From Chloroflexota bacterium (GTDB taxonomy: Bacteria; Chloroflexota; Anaerolineae; 4572-78; J111): a stretch of DNA of 64,000 nt. Location: positions 1 through 64,000 of the forward strand of contig BOKF01000041.1 of the NCBI GenBank assembly GCA_016860845.1, written 5' to 3'. The notes under the pieces are model-generated. The model worked only from the letters and a program-made list of their open reading frames with translations. It ran no database searches and was not told where the DNA came from. Shown piece after piece: positions 53,601 through 62,600 of the stretch; position 1 is the stretch's first letter, and each line of letters starts with the position of its first letter. The translations under genes and the position numbers were made by a program.

Positions 53601-56600
53601 ATAGCCTCTACAGTGTCAATTATAGGTCCTTCAACAGTGGCAGCTAATGGTAGTGAGATCGAGGTGCAAGTCACAGCGAGGGATAAGTTTGGCAACTTAG
53701 TGCCCAACATTCCAACTACATTAGAAACATCTCCAGAAGTGACTCTTACCGGGGTTAGTACAATAACAAACCAATTGGGTCAAGCCACTTACCGAATTAG
53801 TCACGATCAACCTGCCCATGTCGTTATTTCGGCTGTAGTGAATGATCTCCCGATCAGTAATGTCGTCACGGCCACTTTTGAAGGGATTGACTTGAATGTT
53901 AGCCTCAGTGCTTCTTCTGCGGTCGTGACAGCTGGTTATCCGATTACTTATTATCTAGCAGTGGCCAACAATGGCTTCCTAACAGCTACCAACATAGTGG
54001 TAACGGACACCCTACCCACCGGAGTCGAGTTTGTCTCGCACGTTGGTAATTTCACGCCCACTAAAATCGGTAATCAACTTGTCTGGCAGGTTGGCGAACT
54101 AGGACCGGGGCAGGCTACTGACAGTTTTAGTCTGGTGGGCACAGTCAATCTGACAGCGCCGACGACGCTGATCAATCAGGTAACCGCAGCGGCAAGCGAA
54201 ACTGAACTCAATCCGGCTGACAACATCGAATCGGTGTCAACCACGGTGGTTCCGCCGGTTCCCCTTCTGGCCGTATCGCCGACCTATCCCACCTTGCCGG
54301 TTCTCCTGGGACAGACTGGTGTGTTGACCATCACTGTGGGTAACACTGGCACTGGAATGATGACCAATGTCCAAGTTGTCGCCGCCCCAACACTGCCCTC
54401 ATGGATTACAGTGAACCAGACATATCTGGAGAACATTCCGCCAGGGCAGGCCGCTGTTTTTACCATTGCGGCCAATACTGCTGAGGTCAACACCTCAGGC
54501 CATTATCGAGATATCGTTACGGTCAAGGCCGATAATGTTGATGAAGAATACATCCTGTTGGATGTTCACGTGCAAAGGCCAACACGAGATTTACAACTGA
54601 GTGTGACTAATAATACGGGAGCGGTAGTAGCAGGCGCAAATGTAACCTTGCGAGAGGATATTTTTGTGGTTACAGAGGGCCAGTTTGGTACACAGCCTTA
54701 CTATCGGCAGGGGGTCACCGACCAGGCCGGCTATCTAACCTTCACTGGTTTGGAGACTGACAAGACGTACAACTTCAGCATTAGCGCCTATAACCATGAT
54801 CCTAAGAGCGGCATCGTCACCGTTGACGATGGAACAGGTACTCAGGCCTGGGCTGAAATCCTAACCGGCTTACCTCGGCTGACTGTTTCACCCGGCACCC
54901 TGGCCTTTGGCATGGCTCGTGGCGGTCTGAACCAACAGACACTAATCCTGCACAATCCTGGCGCGGTCACACTGACCAACATCAATCTAACCAATCCCGA
55001 TAATATCCCCTGGGTTTACCTGAGTCAACCGGCGGCGGGTACGGTTATCCCACCGGGGGGTGAGTTAGCTGTTTGGGTCAATGCCGCTCCTCCATTAACC
55101 GAAACAGTTAGCCAACATCAGGACAACATTGAGATTACAGCATCTAATGGCAATTCGGCCACGGCTGCTTTGGACATCACTCTGAATGATGGTCTCACCC
55201 GAACCCTCTGCATTAGCGTACAGACCGAACTCAACAGCCCACTGGCAGATGGCCTGGTACGCTTGGTGGATCAAACCGGGCAGGTGGTCGCCACCGGCGG
55301 CGTTACCGAAACTGTGCAGAAAACCCTGGTTCAAGCGACCGATAGCAGTGGTCAGACTTGCTTCGCCGAACTCAAGCCCGGTCAATACCTGGCCACAGTA
55401 GGTCAGGGTGAGCTAAAGCTGGGGGAGAAAGAGATTGAGTTAGCGCCAGGCGAGGGCATCCAAGAGGAAGTTATTACTGTAGATGAGTCATCTGTCATCG
55501 TCAACTGGTCGGTAACGCCGACCCTGATTGATGATGTTTACACCACTGTAATGACCATGACCTTTGTGCCCGAGTCAAAACCGGCCCTGACCCTATCCCC
55601 ACGCAGCATCAGTTTATGCCAACCTGGGTCAAACGGTATTATCTCGGAAACCGTGACGATCCATAATTTCTTCCCGGTCGCCTTTACCTTGCCGGTGCTT
55701 GAGTTGGAAACGCTGGGTAACATCAGGGCCACGATCACCACGACCAACGGTAGCGCTTTCAGCGTGCTGCCCGACGGCAAAACCACCTTACCGCTAGACG
55801 ATATTCCGCCTTACGCGCATATCCCCTTGACTCTTTATGCCAGTTTGGCCGAGGATCCGGGGCAGTGTCTTGCCGGAGATGCAGGCACGATTCTGCTCAA
55901 GCTGTCGGCCAATTACGTCCATTATACACCCAACTACTCCTGGTATGACGGAGCCTCAGTCAGCTATCCCCGGCTTACACTGAACCAGACAGCTACGATT
56001 CCGCTCAAGTTGCGCAACAGCGGTTATCCCACCGCAAGTAATCTTAACGGCGCGGCCCCGGCGATGCAAAATATCACCCTGAGTCAGCCCCAACAATTGA
56101 CCTGGATGATAATTACCCCGACCAATATCATTTCCTTGCCGCTCCAACACGAGGCCGGCCTCACGCTAACGGTTAATCCACCTCAATGGCTGGCGCATGG
56201 CGCCTACTACGATCAGGTGTTGGTCAAAGCGACCAACGGTGTGACGGCTATAATTGGCCTCAAAGCGGAAATGTCGGCGGATGGGCTGAAGGTTGAAACT
56301 CAACTGGTCACACCGTTGAATTCCAATAACCCGGATCAGCAGGCAAGTCTGACGCGACCACCCGGCCTGGCTTACCCGCTCACCTACCTGCCGCCCGGTC
56401 AAACCGCCGGTGAGCCGCAGGTAAGCGTCTGGGGTCATCTCGTCGCCAGCCAAAATGCCAAAATCGGCGAAGTGATAGACATTTTTGGCGATGTCTGGAA
56501 CTTACAGGTGCTCAACTGCGACTGTAGCCAACCGGGCCAGCCGCCCAAGCAGCGACCTTCCTGGAGCTGGCTGGGCAACCAACTGGTTGCGGTTAAAGTT

Positions 56601-59600
56601 GGTGATCCCAGCCCGCCGGGGAATGGGGCGGCCTTTGCTCCTGAATTCAAGGATAATCTGGTGCGCTTGCGAGTAAGCCAACGTTATGCCCTGGAGCGGG
56701 AAGCCTTCACTGCTCAACTTGAGCTAATTAATGGCACGGCAGCCCCGATTAATAACATTGAGGTAGATATTACGATTACCGACGAAGGGGGCGCTCCCGT
56801 CCTGATGCGCCAACCCGGCGACCCACTGACATCCACCCAAACAGTCACGCCCAACTTTCCAACTAATTCACTCATCCTAACCTCAATTTTGGCTATCAAT
56901 ATACCCTCAGCCTGGCAAGAAAATGGGGATGCCAATTTCATCATTGTCCCTGATTCGCCGACAGTGCTGGGTAATCTGGACGAGGCTGGGGAACGCCAAC
57001 TGGCCAGTTGGACCATTATTCCTGATGCTTCCGGGATTACCAGCTCTACGGGTAAGAATTACTTCGTTTATGCTACGATCAAGTACAATAACAATAAGGT
57101 CATTGTCACGACTAAAGAGATGATCACCGTCCGGCCCCAGCCCAAGATTCTGCTGGACTACTTCATCCCGCGCTACGTTTATGCCGGCCAGCCGGTTGAT
57201 TGGCAGGTCATTGCCACCAATGTGGGCTATGGGCCGGCCAACAATTTCAGCATGGGCCAGCCGAAAATCGAGATCCTGAAGCAGAGCGACCAATATCCAA
57301 CCAACTTTACGGTCAGCGGCCAGTCCACTTTGAATTTTGCCAGACTGGAGGCAGGCCAACAGGTGACCGGGACCTGGCAAATTACCGCCGATCACGACGG
57401 CTACTTCCGTGACATCGAAGCGGCCTGCCAGCACCAGAACTACCAGGGCGTCGAGCTGCCGCCGCTGATTTACTGTAAACCAACCATCCACATCATCGAG
57501 AACGTCCCGCCGGACGACGCCGGCCAGTGGGGCAAAGATAACGCCTGCACCATCGGTAGCTGGCAGGCCTTTGACAGCGACCCGGTCAATACCTACTCCG
57601 GCAACTTTACCTACAGCCGCCTGGACGTCACTATTCCTACCTGGGGCCTGCCCCTGGCCTTTGAACGGGCCTACAACTCCCGCGACTCGGAGGACGGCCC
57701 GCTGGGCTGGGGCTGGACCCACAACTACAACGTCGAGTTGATCCGGGAAAGCTACATCCCGGCTGTTACCCTGCCCCTGAGTGAGACCCAGGTACTGGGG
57801 GGCAGCAGCGGTGACAGTTCAGCGGGCAGCGGCCAGTCTGTTCTGACCCGCACCCCGGCCAGGATTGGCCAAATCGCCACCCCGCCGGGGCTGACCCTCT
57901 TCGGTCAGACCCAGGACATCATGACCGTCCGCCTGCCGCACGGCTCGCGGGCCTACTTTGAAATCCGGGATAACGGCGCTACCTTTGTGCCCTTCCCCGG
58001 CGTCAAGGCCGAGTTAACCCGCCAGGGCGATGTTTACCGGCTGACCCTGCCCCAGAAGCAGATCGTCTACATTTTTACCCTTGACCAGAAGTTAGCCTAC
58101 ATGGAGGACAGGAACGGCAACCGCCTGACCTTTGCCTACAGCGAAGCGGCGGTCCCTTCGGAGCAGCGGCTGCTCAGCGTCACCGACCCGGCCGGGCGCA
58201 GCCTGACCTTTGCCTACGATGCCGATAAACGCCTGGTCAGCCTGACCGACCCCCTCGGCCGGACGATGGTCTTTGCTTATACCAATGGCTATCTGACCTC
58301 GGTGACGGATTTCCGCGGCCAGGCGGCAACTTATGTCTACACTCCGCCCAGTACGGAGGCAGCTAGCGGGGAAGTCCTGCCCGGCCAACTCGTCACTATC
58401 ACCGATGCCAACGGCCACGTGCAAGTCACCAACCATTACGACGGCAAGCGCCGGGTGGACTGGCAGGAGGACGCCGGCCATCACCGGACCACCTTCGCCT
58501 ATGCCGGCGCTGATAATGCCGGGACAGTCACCACAACCACCACCGATCCGCGGGGACAGGTAACCGTTGACCACTACAACGACAGGGGCCAACTGGTCAG
58601 GCAAACGGATGCTTACGGCTTCTTCGAGACATATGAATACGACGACAGCTACAACATGACCCGGCTGGTGGACAAAAAGGGCCGTGAAACCCGTTATGAC
58701 TGGAACGACTGCGGCTGCGGCTACGAGCAGGTCGCCGACCCGCTGGGCTATACCACCCGCATGACCTACAACAGTCAGGGCCAACCGACCGGCATCACCG
58801 ACAAGCGCGGCTATGTCACCAGCATGACCTATGACAGCCATGCCAACCCCCTGACCGTGTCTGATCCCCTGGCCGGGACGGTCGCCTACAGCTACGGCTC
58901 GCGCGGTGAATTATTATCCAAAACGGATGAAAACAATCACTCCACCTTCTACGGCTATGATTTGTACGGCAATACAACGGTCATCACCGGTGCCCTCGGC
59001 CAGACGACCCGCATGACCTACGACCTGGCCGGGCGGCTGTTAAGTACCACCGATGCCTTGGGCCAGGTGACAAGTTATAGCTACGATCCCGGCGACAATC
59101 TTCTCCGGGTGGTTGATCCGCTAACCGGTACCACAACCTTTACTTATGACAACGCCGGCAACCGGCTAACGATGGTGGATGCCCTCAACCGGTCCACCCT
59201 CTACACCTACGACGCCCGCAGCAACCTGACCCAGGTCACCAATCCTCTCGGCGGCACGCGGGCCTTTACCTACGACGCCAACCGCAACCTGATCAGCGAG
59301 ACCAACGAGAACAATCAGGTCACCACTTACCACTACGACAACCTCAATCGGGTCCTAACTATAACCAATGCCCTGAGTGGGACCATCAGTTACACCTACG
59401 ACGCTGTGGGTAACAAACTGACCGAGCAGGACGGCAATGGCAACGTGACCGGTTATGTCTACGATGCCAATGACCGGATCGTCGAAACTATTTATGCTGA
59501 CGGCAGCAAGATGGCGGCCAGCTACGACCCCGCCGACAACCTGCTCAGCCTGACCGACGCCGAAAACCGCACCCTCAGCTACGAGTACGATGCCCTGGGC

Positions 59601-62600
59601 CGGGTCACTATCCTGCACGATCCTCTCACCGGCACGGTCGTCTACAGCTACGATGCCGTCGGCAACCAGACAGCGGTCACGGATGCGGCCGGACGCACCA
59701 CCACCTATACCTACGATGCGCTTAACCGCCTCATTCAAACGACCGATCCCCTGGCGGGCGCAGCCACGTCGAACTACGACGCGGTGGGCAACATGGTCAG
59801 GCTGACCGACGCCGAGGGGCGAACGACCACCTTCAACTACGACGCACTCAACCGGCTCAGCCAGGTTACCGACCCTTTGAGCGGCACGACGGTATACAAT
59901 TATGACGCCGCCGGGAACAAGCGGCAGGTGCTTGACCCGCTGGACCGGCTGTCAAGCTATGATTACGATGCCCTCAACCGCCTGGTCCAGGTCACTGATC
60001 CCCTGGGCGGCGCAACTCGCTACACTTACGATGCCCTGGGCAATCTGACCCGTACGAGGGATGCCGAAGGACGGACGACCACCTATACCTACGATGCCCT
60101 CAACCGGCTCATCGAAATCGTAAATCCGCAATCGCAAATCCAAAATCGCTACACCTACGACGCCAACGGCAACCTCACCACCGAAACCGACGCCGCCGGC
60201 CGGGTCACCCGCTACGACTACGATATCTTCAACCAGGTCATCACCCTGACCGACGCCGCCGGCGATGTCACGGCAATGGCCTACGACAAGGTCGGCCACC
60301 TCATTCGCCTGACCGACCCCGAACAGCGAACGACCCATTACCAATACGATCCCCTGGACCGGCTGACCCGGATCACCGACCCGCTGGGCAATCTCGTCCA
60401 CTACACCTACGACCCGGTTGGCAACAAGCTGGCCGAAACCGACCCGGAAGGCCGCACCACCCGCTACTTCTACGATGCCCTGGACCGCCTGCTGACCGTT
60501 AGAGACGCACTGGACGGCGAGCTGACCTACACCTACGACCGGGTCGGCAACCGCCTGGGGATGGTTGACCCCACCGGCAGCGCCACTCACTATCAGTACG
60601 ATGCCCTCAACCGGCTGGTCGGCGTGACCAATGCCCTCAGCCAGACCACTGCTTACACGTATGACGCCGTTGGCAACCAACTCAGCGTCGCCGACCCCAA
60701 AGGCCGCGCCTCTACCTACCAATATGATGACTTAAACCGCCTGATCCGCAGCAGCGACCCGCTCGGCCAGACCACCGCCTTTACCTACAGCCTAACCGGC
60801 AACCTGACCACCATCACCAACCCACTTAACCAGACCACCCGCTACACCTATGACGCCCTCAACCGGCCTACCGAAGTTCAACGTGGAACGTTCAACGTTC
60901 AACATTTCACCTACGACGCTCTGGGCAACCTGCTCAGCCAAACCGACGCCAACAACCACACCACCACCTTTGGTTATGATGCCCTCAACCGGCTGATTAC
61001 AACCACCAACGCTCTGAACGGGGTCACGACCTACACTTATGACAAGGCCGGCAACCTGCGCCAGAGCGTCAACCCCATGTCACAAACCGTCAATTACACC
61101 TATGATGCCCTGGACCGGCTGGTCGAAGTGGCTGACCCGCTCAACGACGTGACCGCGTTCAAGTATGACAAGGTGGGCAACCAGATCGAAACCATTGACC
61201 CCCTGCTGCGCTCGACCCGCTACGGTTATGACCTGCTGAACCGCCTGACCGTCATCACCGATGCCCTTAACGGCGTGACCACTTATGCCTATGATCCGGC
61301 CGGTAATCAAATCAGCCGCACCGATGCCGAAGGCCACACCACCACCACCGAGTATGACGCCCTCCACCGGCCCATCAAAACGACCAACCCGCTCTCCGGC
61401 CTCACCCACTTCAGCTACGATGAGGCTGGCAACTTGGTCCAAATCCAAAATCCCAAGTCCCAAAGTCAAAATTTCGAGTACGATTCCTTGAACCGCCTGG
61501 TCGCTGCTACTGATGCCGTCGGCGGGATAACCACCTACAGCTATGATGCCATCGGCAACCTGACCCAAACCCAGAATCCCAAATCGCAAATTCAAAGTTT
61601 TGAGTATGACACCCTGAACCGCCTTACCCAAACCACCAACGCTCTCGGTGGTGTAACCCGTTACGAGTACGACCTCGCCGGCAATCTCATCCGCCAGACC
61701 GACCCGCTGGGCCTGGCCGTCGCCACTACGTACGACGCCCTCAACCGGCCCACGCAGGTTCAACGTGGAACGTTCAACGTTCAACATTTTACCTACGACG
61801 CTCTAGGCAACCTGCTCAGCCAAACCGATGCCAATAACCACACCACCGCTTATGACTACGACGCTTTGAACCACGTCAGGCAGGTAACTAACCCGCTCGG
61901 CCAGAGTACCCGCTTTGAATACGACCCCCTGGGCAACCTCAAGGCCGTGATTGACCCACTCGCCCGGCGCATCGAATATGCTTACGATGCCCTGGGCCGC
62001 CTGGCAGCCGTGACCGACCCGCTCAACCGGATCACCCAGTATGCCTATGACAAGGTGGGCAACCAGACCGGACTGACCGACGCCGAAGGGATAATGACCC
62101 GCTATGAATATGACGCCTTGAACCGCCTGGCTCAAGTGACGCAAAATTACATCAACGGCGGCCCACAAGATGCCAGCACCAATGTTGCCACCCGCTTTGA
62201 GTATGATGCCCTGGGCAATCTGACCAAGCTGGTTGACCCGCTCCAGCATGAACAGACCTTTGCCTACGATGCCCTGAACCGGGTAGTTGCCAAGCGGGAC
62301 ACCCTGCTCCACGAAACTACATATGATTACGACGCCCTGGGCAACGTCGCCCAAATCGTAAATCCGAAATCTGAAATCGTAAATCTACACTACGACGCTC
62401 TCAACCGTCTGACCTCACTAACTCGTCCCGATGAGACGGTCAGCTTCAGCTACGACGCCGCCGGTAACCGCCTCTCGATGAGCGACTCTATCGGCGCTAC
62501 CACCTACGAGTATGATGACTTATACCGCTTAACTCAGGTCACTCAACCCTCGCCAACCGGCGGCCAGCCCTCCGTCGTCGGCTACAGCTACGATGCCAAA